Of a stretch of 7,800 nt of DNA, positions 1-5,866 are shown one piece after another. The stretch is from Clostridiales bacterium (GTDB taxonomy: Bacteria; Bacillota; Clostridia; Saccharofermentanales; UBA5734). Location: positions 1-7,800 of the forward strand of contig SLHU01000075.1 in assembly GCA_007135995.1 (NCBI GenBank), read 5' to 3'. The notes under the pieces were generated by a model. That model was not told where the DNA came from. It did no database searches and worked only from the letters and a program-made list of their open reading frames with translations. Numbering within the stretch: the first letter of the stretch is position 1; each line of letters opens with the position of its first letter. Both the position numbers and the translations under genes were made by a program.

Positions 1-417
1 ACTGCCCCAAAGCTCAGGAATCGTTGGATTTGTGTAGAAAAGTCCCAGATGGTGCAATCGGTTCTGGCTGAAAAACCGGGTCTGATTAATGATCGGTGCC
101 AGGGTGTGCTTATAGCGGATGACATCATCCGGTGTATCTCGAAAAGGTCGCTGCAGAAAGCTTTCTATCCTTGAGTTATAAATAATATTGTCGCCTGTCA
201 CTTCTATATTTTCAATTTTCCAGTTAATCGTGTCTCTGATCTGCGAGATGATCGTTAAATTGCTTTCGAAAAACTCCAGTCGGATTTCTTTTTGTGTCTG
301 TCTGGAGGTATAGATACCAAGAAAAATAACCGGGATCAAGACGGTCATTGTAAAAGCAAACGTCAGTTTTTTAAGCAATGACATATCTGCATAGGTTTTC
401 GATACCCAGTTTTTCAT
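1..417 (-). CDS. YesM-type sensor histidine kinase, N-terminal part (runs off left edge)
   Basis: The first 139 codons of a membrane sensor kinase are present; the gene continues beyond base 1 without a stop. The start is ATG at 417-415, preceded by GGAAGTGAGG with short spacing. The protein opens with a basic, amphipathic stretch (MKNWVSKTY) and then one membrane helix at about residues 18-36, followed by a mostly extracellular region (QIRDTINWKIENIE, RPFRDTPDD, NQTRFFSQ). This is the layout of YesM-family kinases, which carry an extracellular dCache-like sensor, a second helix, HAMP, and His_kinase/HATPase domains; those later parts are outside the window. Family knowledge: YesM kinases pair with YesN-type AraC response regulators and sit beside LplB/YtcP importers, exactly as here. 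A YesN partner is expected further left. The kinase call rests on the N-terminal layout and context, because no catalytic motif is visible. Confidence 0.72.
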   Translation of the reverse strand, partial: MKNWVSKTYADMSLLKKLTFAFTMTVLIPVIFLGIYTSRQTQKEIRLEFFESNLTIISQIRDTINWKIENIEVTGDNIIYNSRIESFLQRPFRDTPDDVIRYKHTLAPIINQTRFFSQNRLHHLGLFYTNPTIPELWGS

Positions 418-544
418 AAACCTCACTTCCAGATCAATAGTAAATGATGCGAAGATCATCCTGACTGGTACTATGCCTCAACCAGGAGATGCCGGCGCAC
501 AACTCAAGTCACACATCCATGCGCTCCCTGTCGTCAGCAGCTTT

Positions 545-553
545 ATCATAGCA
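545..553 (-). promoter_or_regulatory. Candidate extended -10 promoter for the kinase gene
   Basis: On the minus strand the sequence reads TGCTATGAT, which matches the extended -10 form TGnTATAAT with one mismatch in the hexamer. No good -35 lies 17 bp upstream (TCCAAC at that place). A TTGCTG at 579-574 is 23 bp from this hexamer, or 18 bp from an overlapping TATGCT. An extended -10 can work with a weak -35. Transcription would begin near 538 and leave a leader of about 120 bases ahead of the kinase start. Confidence 0.35.
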
Positions 554-626
554 TAACTCCTCGATCGGTTGGACAGCAACTGAAATCGTTTTGTCTGTGC
601 AGCTTCCGGGTTTTATTACATCAGAT

Positions 627-660
627 GCAGCAGCGGGGGCTTTACAGCCCCCGCCCCTGC
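627..660. terminator. GC-rich hairpin after the binding-protein gene
   Basis: A perfect 9-bp stem pairs 633-641 (GCGGGGGCT) with 646-654 (AGCCCCCGC) around the loop TTAC. Beyond a 2x2 internal loop, four more pairs (GCAG 627-630 with CTGC 657-660) extend it. It lies about 90 bases after the stop of the binding-protein gene. In the minus direction no U-run follows, so it is not a textbook intrinsic terminator for the importer operon; it may block 3' exonucleases or attenuate read-through to the kinase. In the plus direction TTTTG follows, which would fit termination of antisense transcripts better. Confidence 0.5.
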
Positions 661-751
661 TTTTGTCTGATATGTACGGCACGCTGTTTTTATGCCGAAT
701 AACTTCCTATGTGCAGATTATTTCAAACCCGGTCAAATCATTCAAATTGTA

Positions 752-2476
752 TTACTGATTGCCAGGCCAGGCAAAGTCTTGGTCCAGCCGGTCTTTCAGC
801 ATCTGGAATCGTTCGTTTCTCACTTCGTAAACAGACTCATAACCCATCGCATAAACGGTATCAACCGCATCGCGCCAGATCGCTTCCATTTCAGCTTCTG
901 AATTTGCCATGATCATTCTCGGCAGTTGTTCACTCCAGTACACATCAATTTCAGAAGCAAGTGCCGCTTCATCTGTGCCGCCTCTGGGTGCGAGATCACT
1001 AAATGCCATATCATAGAAGGCATATTCAGCGAAATACCGGTCATAATCATAGGTGATTCTGCTATCAGGTCTTTCAGGCGGTCTTGTGATCAGCTGGTGA
1101 TAAGGTGGATTGAAGAACCACCAGAAGTTGTTATGTCCATAGCGGGCAGCTGCTGCAGAAGAATCTTCATCGAGTGCCTGATTATATTCATCAGTATTCT
1201 CAATATAGCCATCTACCCATTCATACGTCACACCTTCAACGCCATAAGCATGTGAAACCTGTCCTTCATCACTATATGAATACTCGAAGAAACGGATAAT
1301 GCGGTCAACATCCTGTGCGTCATGCGCGATCGCTGAAACAGTCCAGCCAGACATCGCACGGGTGTTCAGATGAACCGGCTGATCTTCACTTTCCAGTCTG
1401 ATCGGTCCGGCGCCAATCACACGAGCGTCAGGATCATTATTGAATAAAGTCTGAGATTGTGCTTTGTAATCGGAAATCTGGTCGATCAGGACAAAAGCTG
1501 CTCCTGAAGCCCACTGCTCTTCAACGTGGCTTCGATCCATTGTGAAGTTGTCAAGTGACATCAGATCTTCTCTGTATATGGTGTTCATGAACCGGAGCAC
1601 TTCCAGGAAACGCTCGTCATACTGACGTTCAATCAGATTGCCTTCACTGTCCTCTGGCGGAATACCAAAGAAGTTTGACAAAATGCGGATCGCGCCGCCG
1701 CCGACACCGCCTTCAATTCCAAGATTGACAGGAATAACCCGATGTCCGTCATAAACCAGTTCCGCGTCTCTCACCGCCCGGAACGCGTCCAGGGCGCCTT
1801 CAACTGTATTGAAGTCTTCTCTGCGGATATCAAGCTGATTCATAATATCTTCACGCACATGAATTCCGTCGTTTGTTTCCAGATAATTATCTTCTGTGAT
1901 ATGCTCTTCCGCCCAGAAGAAGGAAGGGATACCATACAGATTGCCATCGTCATAGGTAAACCAGCCAACCAGAGAGTCTGGCAGAATGTCTTTAAAAGTC
2001 GGTGCATGCTCATCAATCAGGGGCATCAGCGGCTGTAAAAGCCCACTGGTCTGCATCAGAGGCCATTGTTCAAAATACCAGCCCAGTGTCACAACGTCCG
2101 GCAGGTTATCAGATGCGATCATCGCGTTGAGCCGCTCATCCTCACCACCAGATGTTACATTAACCGTCACACCTGTCAGTTCAGTGATATAAGCATCAGT
2201 CACTACATTATCCGCATCCCAGTTTTTGTCATACCAGCCTTCATGAACATACCAGTCAATGGTGACAGGCGATGTGTCCCAGGTCCAGCTCGGGCCTTCC
2301 ATGCCAGGCTCAGTTGTTTCGTCTGTTACGTCTGTTTCATCATCTGGCGTGTCTGTGTCGGCAGCGGTGGTTGTCGTTGTTGTCGGATCGTCAGGATCTG
2401 TTTCTGCCGGGGCACAGCCCGCCACGACTGCCATCATCATCGCAATGATGATCAGAATCGACAATTTAATCTTCAT
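752..2476 (-). CDS. Extracellular solute-binding lipoprotein of a CUT1-type sugar ABC importer (LipO/LplA-like)
   Basis: This 574-residue protein should capture an oligosaccharide outside the cell and hand it to the LplB/YtcP permeases encoded upstream on the same strand. Residues 1-20 form a lipoprotein signal peptide (MKIKLS, then a hydrophobic core rich in I, M, A and V) ending in the lipobox VAGC, so Cys21 would be lipidated. Residues 22-62 are a Thr/Asp/Glu/Pro linker with six consecutive Thr (32-37) and no Lys or Arg. The folded part follows, with the binding-protein features PDVVTLGWYF and LYGIPSFFWAEE and many Trp and Tyr residues, as is common in sugar binders. The size is typical for LipO-type proteins, which are larger than ordinary group 1 binding proteins. 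The start is supported by AGGAGG at 2490-2485, 8 bases upstream. The gene ends in TAA and is followed by a strong hairpin. The ligand is not predictable from sequence alone. Confidence 0.9.
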   Translation of the reverse strand: MKIKLSILIIIAMMMAVVAGCAPAETDPDDPTTTTTTAADTDTPDDETDVTDETTEPGMEGPSWTWDTSPVTIDWYVHEGWYDKNWDADNVVTDAYITELTGVTVNVTSGGEDERLNAMIASDNLPDVVTLGWYFEQWPLMQTSGLLQPLMPLIDEHAPTFKDILPDSLVGWFTYDDGNLYGIPSFFWAEEHITEDNYLETNDGIHVREDIMNQLDIRREDFNTVEGALDAFRAVRDAELVYDGHRVIPVNLGIEGGVGGGAIRILSNFFGIPPEDSEGNLIERQYDERFLEVLRFMNTIYREDLMSLDNFTMDRSHVEEQWASGAAFVLIDQISDYKAQSQTLFNNDPDARVIGAGPIRLESEDQPVHLNTRAMSGWTVSAIAHDAQDVDRIIRFFEYSYSDEGQVSHAYGVEGVTYEWVDGYIENTDEYNQALDEDSSAAAARYGHNNFWWFFNPPYHQLITRPPERPDSRITYDYDRYFAEYAFYDMAFSDLAPRGGTDEAALASEIDVYWSEQLPRMIMANSEAEMEAIWRDAVDTVYAMGYESVYEVRNERFQMLKDRLDQDFAWPGNQ

Positions 2477-2543
2477 TAAAATTTCCTCCTCAGATAGTGT
2501 TTTAGCTTGTTTTTTGTGTGCTTCACTTCTGGTTGAATCAGTT

Positions 2544-2576
2544 TTTATACATCCTTTACGAGAAACATGCTGTCAA
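2544..2576 (-). promoter_or_regulatory. Weak promoter candidate ahead of the binding-protein gene
   Basis: On the minus strand a consensus TTGACA (2576-2571) is followed by TATAAA (2549-2544), but the spacer is 21 bp, longer than the usual 16-18. The -10-like box is preceded by TG without the usual one-base spacing. Both boxes are good singly and poor as a pair, so this is only a candidate for an internal promoter. Confidence 0.22.
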
Positions 2577-2697
2577 TCTGCCTGTGAAAAAGTGTATGCT
2601 TTGCCACCCCCTTCATTGATCACTTGTCCATTCTTCATATTGATGAACAAACGTGTCTTGATTCATTTGGTACGTGCTGCGTCAACTTCCTGTATCA

Positions 2698-2735
2698 GCG
2701 GACATCCGTCAGCCTTTCAGACAGGCTCTGTCCGC
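2698..2735 (-). terminator. Hairpin directly after the ytcP-type gene
   Basis: GCGGACA (2698-2704) pairs perfectly with TGTCCGC (2729-2735), and inside it AGCCT (2711-2715) pairs with AGGCT (2723-2727). The structure begins only 7 bases past the permease stop codon. No U-run follows in the minus direction, so it may protect or process the mRNA, or act as a leaky terminator between the permease genes and the binding-protein gene. Confidence 0.42.
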
Positions 2736-2741
2736 GGGTGA

Positions 2742-3632
2742 TCAACCTTTAACCGATCCCAGCATCAGACCTTTCACAAAGTGCTTTTGCAAAAACGGAT
2801 AGATCATGATAATCGGCAATGATGTCACAACCATGGTTGCCGCCTGAATGGTCCTTGAGTTGACGGCCGACTGGTCAGCGATCATCTCAGCAGCTCTGCT
2901 CGCAAGATGCGTCGCTGCTGAACGGGTCAAGATGATTCTGGTCAGGTAAAGCTGAATTGTCTGCAGACTGCGTGATGATGTAAAGACCATGGCATCAAAG
3001 AATGAGTTCCAGTGAAAAACGGCGGTAAATAAGGTAATCGCCGCGATAACCGGCTTAGACAGCGGTAAGATCAGCCGGAAATAGATAGTATACTCATTGG
3101 CGCCGTCAATCTTGGCCGATTCATTGATTGATTCGGGTATCTCTCTGAAAAATGCCTGAAAGATAATCACATGCCAGAAATGAAACATCGGCGGGATAAT
3201 ATAGACCAGGAAATTATCCAGAAGACCCAGATTTTTAAAGAGAATATAAGTCGGAATCAGGCCGCCTGTAAAGAACATCGTGATCAGTCCATAGGTCGCG
3301 TAAAATGATTTGCCCATCAGGTTTTTGCGTGAAAATCCGTATGAGAAAAGAGAGGTAAACATCACATGCGCAAACGTTCCGATGACAGTTCGTGCGATGG
3401 TTACAAAGTAAGCAGACAAAATGGTTCTGTCCTGAAAAACAACGGTATAGTTGGCAAGTGTAAAGACACGCGGCCAGAAGTTCACGCCGCCGCGCAGATA
3501 ATCATTACCATGATTAAACGAGGCAATCACCGAATACCAGTAAGGATATAAGGTCACGAAGATAACCAACACCATAATAAAGACATTAAAAATATCAAAG
3601 ATACGTGATCCTATTGAACGATCGTATTTCAT
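2742..3632 (-). CDS. ytcP: Sugar ABC importer permease, YtcP/CUT1 family
   Basis: This 296-residue integral membrane protein would form half of the translocation channel. About six hydrophobic helices can be seen (near 13-33, 75-98, 110-131, 140-162, 193-213 and 262-282). The ATPase-contacting EAA loop starts near residue 171 (ESAKIDGANE, then a stretch ending ILPLSKP at about 188-194), with the conserved Gly at 177. The C-terminus (FVKGLMLGSVKG) matches the 'KG...G.vKG' ending common in this permease family. The length is normal. The start is ATG at 3632-3630; its Shine-Dalgarno AGGAGGT (3645-3639) overlaps the TAG stop of the preceding lplB-type gene, so the two are translationally linked with an 11-bp gap. 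No ATPase is encoded nearby, as is typical for LplB/YtcP importers that use a shared MsmX-type ATPase. The symbol reflects the family, not a proven orthologue. Confidence 0.92.
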   Translation of the reverse strand: MKYDRSIGSRIFDIFNVFIMVLVIFVTLYPYWYSVIASFNHGNDYLRGGVNFWPRVFTLANYTVVFQDRTILSAYFVTIARTVIGTFAHVMFTSLFSYGFSRKNLMGKSFYATYGLITMFFTGGLIPTYILFKNLGLLDNFLVYIIPPMFHFWHVIIFQAFFREIPESINESAKIDGANEYTIYFRLILPLSKPVIAAITLFTAVFHWNSFFDAMVFTSSRSLQTIQLYLTRIILTRSAATHLASRAAEMIADQSAVNSRTIQAATMVVTSLPIIMIYPFLQKHFVKGLMLGSVKG

Positions 3633-3638
3633 AAACTG

Positions 3639-3645
3639 ACCTCCT
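3639..3645 (-). promoter_or_regulatory. Ribosome binding site of ytcP embedded in the lplB stop
   Basis: On the minus strand AGGAGGT begins within the TAG stop codon of the lplB-type gene (3646-3644) and lies 6 bases before the ytcP ATG. Ribosomes finishing the first permease would cover this site, which supports coupled, near-equal production of the two channel subunits. Confidence 0.75.
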
Positions 3646-4591
3646 AGAACAATCCTTGCTCAGTAATTTTTTTCGATGTGAAATTGGCAAGAACCAGCAG
3701 AATCATCGCGATCACAGCACGCGACACACCCACCGCGGCTGCATATGAGAAACGCATCTGTGAAAGTCCTGTCTTGTAAATATAGGTATCAATAATTTCG
3801 CTTGTGCTGACATTCAGGTTATTTTGCAAAATCCAGATCTGATCAAAACCGTAGTTAAAGCTATTCGCAATGGTGAAAATCATCAGGATGACAATGGTTC
3901 CTGTGATGCCAGGTATCGTCACATGCCAGACCCGCTTGAAACGAGAAGCACCATCGATAACCGCGGCTTCATATAACTGACTGTCAACTCCGGCAATCGC
4001 TGCCAGATAAAGAATCGCACCCCAGCCAATGCTTTTTGCCATATTGGTCAGAATCGCAAGCACCCAGAAATACCTCGGTTCGCCCCACCAGAAGATAGGC
4101 CGCTCAATCAGGCCAGTTCGCACCAGCACATCATTAACCACACCTGTATCCAGTGAGAACAGGCTGATCAGCAGCCCGCCGTAGATAACCCAGGACAGAA
4201 AATGAGGCAGATAAGAGATGGTCTGGGTTAAGCGCTTGAATCTCTGGTTACTGATCTCATTGAGCAGCAGGGCAAAAATAAGCGGCGCCGGAAATCCGAT
4301 CGCCAGTCCGATCATATTCATCGCCAGTGTATTGCGCAAAGCCCGAATAAAGTTGTCATTGGTCAAAAACTGCTGGAAATACCTGAACCCCACCCAGTCG
4401 GATTCTGCGATCGTTGAAACAATCGAGTAATCTTTGAATGCGATCAGGATACCATACATGGGTATATAGCTGAAAATAAACAAAAAGATGATTCCCGGCC
4501 AAACCATGGTCTGAATATCAAGCTGATTTTTAAATCGTTTAAACTTTTCTTTGCTGAACAGACGTTTTTTGGGTAAAGTCAGTTCTTGCAT
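3644..4591 (-). CDS. lplB: Sugar ABC importer permease, LplB/CUT1 family
   Basis: This is the first gene of the minus-strand operon and the second half of the importer channel. Starting at ATG 4591-4589 it has 315 residues. A further in-frame ATG lies at 4621, but it has no ribosome binding site, whereas GGGAGGT sits about 10 bases before 4591, so the shorter form (MQELTLPKKR) is preferred. A basic N-terminal tail (residues 8-21, many K and R) is followed by about six helices (near 30-52, 86-111, 123-146, 174-198, 228-248 and 285-304). WPGIIFLFIFSYIPMYGI is typical of LplB proteins. The EAA loop lies at about 208-231 (YEAAVIDGASRFKR, then VTIPGI). The end (KKITEQGLF) also fits the family. Together with the ytcP-type subunit it should import an oligosaccharide. 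Confidence 0.92.
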   Translation of the reverse strand: MQELTLPKKRLFSKEKFKRFKNQLDIQTMVWPGIIFLFIFSYIPMYGILIAFKDYSIVSTIAESDWVGFRYFQQFLTNDNFIRALRNTLAMNMIGLAIGFPAPLIFALLLNEISNQRFKRLTQTISYLPHFLSWVIYGGLLISLFSLDTGVVNDVLVRTGLIERPIFWWGEPRYFWVLAILTNMAKSIGWGAILYLAAIAGVDSQLYEAAVIDGASRFKRVWHVTIPGITGTIVILMIFTIANSFNYGFDQIWILQNNLNVSTSEIIDTYIYKTGLSQMRFSYAAAVGVSRAVIAMILLVLANFTSKKITEQGLF

Positions 4592-4600
4592 ATAGCTGTT

Positions 4601-4608
4601 ACCTCCCT
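4601..4608 (-). promoter_or_regulatory. Ribosome binding site that decides the lplB start
   Basis: On the minus strand AGGGAGGT lies 9 bases upstream of the ATG at 4591. The upstream in-frame ATG at 4621 is preceded only by an A/T-rich run (AAAATAAAA) without any Shine-Dalgarno, so the ten extra residues it would add are probably not made. Confidence 0.72.
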
Positions 4609-4628
4609 GCTCTTTATACATTTTTATT

Positions 4629-4637
4629 TTATCGAGA
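4629..4637 (-). promoter_or_regulatory. Inverted copy of the TCTCGATAA motif
   Basis: TTATCGAGA here is the exact reverse complement of TCTCGATAA at 4725-4733. This copy lies in the leader of the lplB-type gene, about 38 bases before its start. The two exact 9-bp copies on opposite strands within a 105-bp stretch may be recognition sites of one regulator, for example a YesN-type AraC protein or a local repressor. That is inference from repetition and position. Confidence 0.3.
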
Positions 4638-4688
4638 CTGAGAATTGAAAAAGGTATAAATATTTACGATATGCACAAATTTTTTATC

Positions 4689-4719
4689 ATATTAGTATAT
4701 ATACGCATTATTTTGACAA
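4689..4719 (-). promoter_or_regulatory. Possible promoter of the importer operon
   Basis: On the minus strand TTGTCA (4719-4714) is followed after 19 bp by TAATAT (4694-4689). Five of six -35 positions match consensus, but the -10 is moderate and the spacer is long. Other A/T-rich hexamers nearby (for example TACTAA at 16 bp) are possible. A promoter is needed somewhere here because lplB has no upstream neighbour on its strand. Confidence 0.28.
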
Positions 4720-4723
4720 TTAT

Positions 4724-4744
4724 ATCTCGATAATATCTTGAGAT
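4724..4744. promoter_or_regulatory. 21-bp dyad between divergent -35 regions, candidate operator
   Basis: The left arm ATCTCGA (4724-4730) and right arm TTGAGAT (4738-4744) are reverse complements except at one position, around a centre at 4734 that itself holds GATA-A-TATC. The right arm covers the -35 box of the hydrolase promoter, and the left arm lies 5 bases from the candidate -35 of the importer promoter. A protein bound here could control both directions. The spacing of the arms fits a dimeric helix-turn-helix regulator. Confidence 0.38.
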
Positions 4745-4767
4745 GAGCACCGAACATTGCCTATAAT
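4738..4767 (+). promoter_or_regulatory. Promoter of the hydrolase operon
   Basis: TTGAGA (4738-4743) and a perfect TATAAT (4762-4767) are separated by 18 bp, a good match to a housekeeping sigma-factor promoter. Transcription would start near 4774, giving a leader of roughly 110 bases before the first hydrolase. The -35 box overlaps the right arm of the dyad at 4724-4744, a position suited to repression. Confidence 0.62.
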
Positions 4768-4882
4768 GACAGCAAATGCCTGCAGCTGTTATACATCACT
4801 TGTGATAGTGACAATTAGCAGATGGTAATTTGAGTTATAGCTGAGATCAATCTTCAAATTCAAAAAGAGAAGGAGCAGGGAA

Positions 4883-5857
4883 ATGAAAAAAATCGGAGCA
4901 TGGATTCACTCCAGAGACGATGTATCTCTTGAAGAACAGATTCAGAAAGCAGCAGACAGCGGTATTACCTCAATCCGCTCGTATTCAGTAGACTATTCAC
5001 GTACCCTGGCGCCCATGCTGAACGCCTGCGGCAGTTCCCTTTACGCAGGCATTCATGTGGACGCCGATGAACTAGTTGCTAACTGGCGCTCGCAGGTGAA
5101 GCTCGATCAGCTGGAAGCGTATAGCCAGATGGATGTACCGCTCGACGCGATCTGTGTCGGCAATGAACTAAGGCAGTTTGGAGACCATCCGGACAAGAAA
5201 AAATTCACAGCCCGAATTTCGTTCGCGCTGGCCAATGTGCTGCATACGTATCGGGAATGGCTCGATAAAAAGAACATGAAAGTACCCCTCACGTATGCCA
5301 TGGAAGGGATTGTCTTCGATGATGATGGTGTTTTCTTCGAGCATCTCTGGCCACTGGTCGATGCCTGTGATATTGTCTCAATCAACCTTTATCCGATGGG
5401 CAAGGCAGCCTGGCATGGACCTGTTCAGTTTGAGGAAAGCAAACAGCTGCTGACCAATGCCCGGGTACGCAACAATCGCTTTTTACGCTATGAGACACAG
5501 CTGCGTCAGGTGCTTGACACCATGAACAATCTCAATAAACCGCTGATCCTCAGCGAAACCGGTTTCCCGTCCGCGATTGCCTGTGAAAAAGACCCGAATG
5601 GCCTGATTATTCCGGTGAGTGACAATGAAAAGTACGGGCAGGCGATGGCGCAGTTCATGCAGATCATCCATAAGGCGAATGCCGATTATGAAGGTACACT
5701 GGAAGCCATTTATTTTTACGAATGGCGTGACAATCTTTATCATGCCAAAATAAACAATATAGAAGACAGTCCGATCCATACGGCCTTCGGATTGTGCGAC
5801 CAGACCGGCACACCCAAATTTGATATCAAAAAAGTTTTGAGCGGATCTGAGAATTGA
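4883..5857 (+). CDS. Cytoplasmic glycoside hydrolase of clan GH-A, GH17-like
   Basis: This 324-residue protein looks like a complete (beta/alpha)8-barrel glycosidase. The N-terminal part (ITSIRSYSVD, then SLYAGIHVD at 52-60) resembles the early strands of GH17 beta-glucanases. The putative acid/base is Glu95 in CVGNELRQ, and the putative nucleophile is Glu225 in ILSETGFPS, which closely parallels the GH17 'SE(S/T)GWPS' motif. VSINLYP (165-171), YFYEWRDN (277-284) and a closing FGLCDQTGTPK (302-312) fit the barrel's later strands. There is no signal peptide, so it should act on imported oligosaccharides in the cytoplasm. The start has GAAGGAG 7 bases upstream. It is the first gene of the plus-strand operon and ends in TGA, with 75 bp to the next hydrolase. 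Assignment to GH17 is by motif; a related GH-A family such as GH53 is possible, and substrate is unproven. Confidence 0.75.
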   Translation: MKKIGAWIHSRDDVSLEEQIQKAADSGITSIRSYSVDYSRTLAPMLNACGSSLYAGIHVDADELVANWRSQVKLDQLEAYSQMDVPLDAICVGNELRQFGDHPDKKKFTARISFALANVLHTYREWLDKKNMKVPLTYAMEGIVFDDDGVFFEHLWPLVDACDIVSINLYPMGKAAWHGPVQFEESKQLLTNARVRNNRFLRYETQLRQVLDTMNNLNKPLILSETGFPSAIACEKDPNGLIIPVSDNEKYGQAMAQFMQIIHKANADYEGTLEAIYFYEWRDNLYHAKINNIEDSPIHTAFGLCDQTGTPKFDIKKVLSGSEN

Positions 5858-5866
5858 TGTGGAGAC

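Larger units (their letters stand above)
418..751. other. Intergenic region between binding-protein gene and kinase gene
   Basis: This 334-bp gap follows the stop of the solute-binding protein and precedes the kinase start, both on the minus strand. It holds a GC-rich hairpin (627-660), a weak second hairpin with CGGCA at 677-681 and TGCCG at 693-697, a cre-like sequence (581-594), an extended -10 element on the minus strand (545-553), and a possible 23-codon reading frame (549 to 478). The length and the hairpin suggest that the kinase is transcribed at least partly from its own promoter rather than only by read-through from the importer genes. Confidence 0.6.
2477..2741. other. 265-bp gap between ytcP-type permease and binding-protein gene
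   Basis: This gap is long compared with the 11-bp spacing between the two permease genes. From the permease end it holds a hairpin at 2735-2698, then a stretch with no clear coding sequence, a weak promoter candidate (2576-2544), and the strong ribosome binding site of the binding-protein gene (AGGAGG, 2490-2485). The arrangement suggests transcript processing or a separate promoter so that the binding protein can be made in excess over the permeases, as is usual for ABC importers. Confidence 0.55.
4592..4882. other. Divergent promoter region between importer and hydrolase operons
   Basis: This 291-bp region separates the two operons. Its left half is very A/T-rich (4640-4740). It contains a plus-strand promoter (4738-4767), a weaker minus-strand candidate (4689-4719), a 21-bp dyad between their -35 boxes (4724-4744), an inverted distant copy of part of that dyad (4629-4637), and two further dyads in the hydrolase leader: ATCAC/GTGAT at 4795-4806 and AATTTGA/TCAAATT at 4827-4833/4854-4860. 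This is the obvious site for shared regulation of import and hydrolysis. Confidence 0.7.

Noticed and set aside
926..1255. Plus-strand open frame of 109 codons inside the binding-protein gene
   Set aside because: Shadow of the real minus-strand gene; composition and lack of a start signal argue against coding.
2259..2741. Plus-strand open frame of 160 codons over the start of the binding-protein gene
   Set aside because: It lies antisense to the lipoprotein signal and linker, its valine/serine runs are the mirror of the Thr/Asp linker codons, and it has no ribosome binding site or recognisable domain.
4592..4621. Upstream ATG at 4621 as start of the lplB-type gene
   Set aside because: No ribosome binding site precedes it, whereas GGGAGGT stands before the ATG at 4591.
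4713..4736. TTGACA followed by TAATAT on the plus strand as hydrolase promoter
   Set aside because: The spacer is only 12 bp. TTGAGA with TATAAT at 18 bp (4738-4767) is far better.
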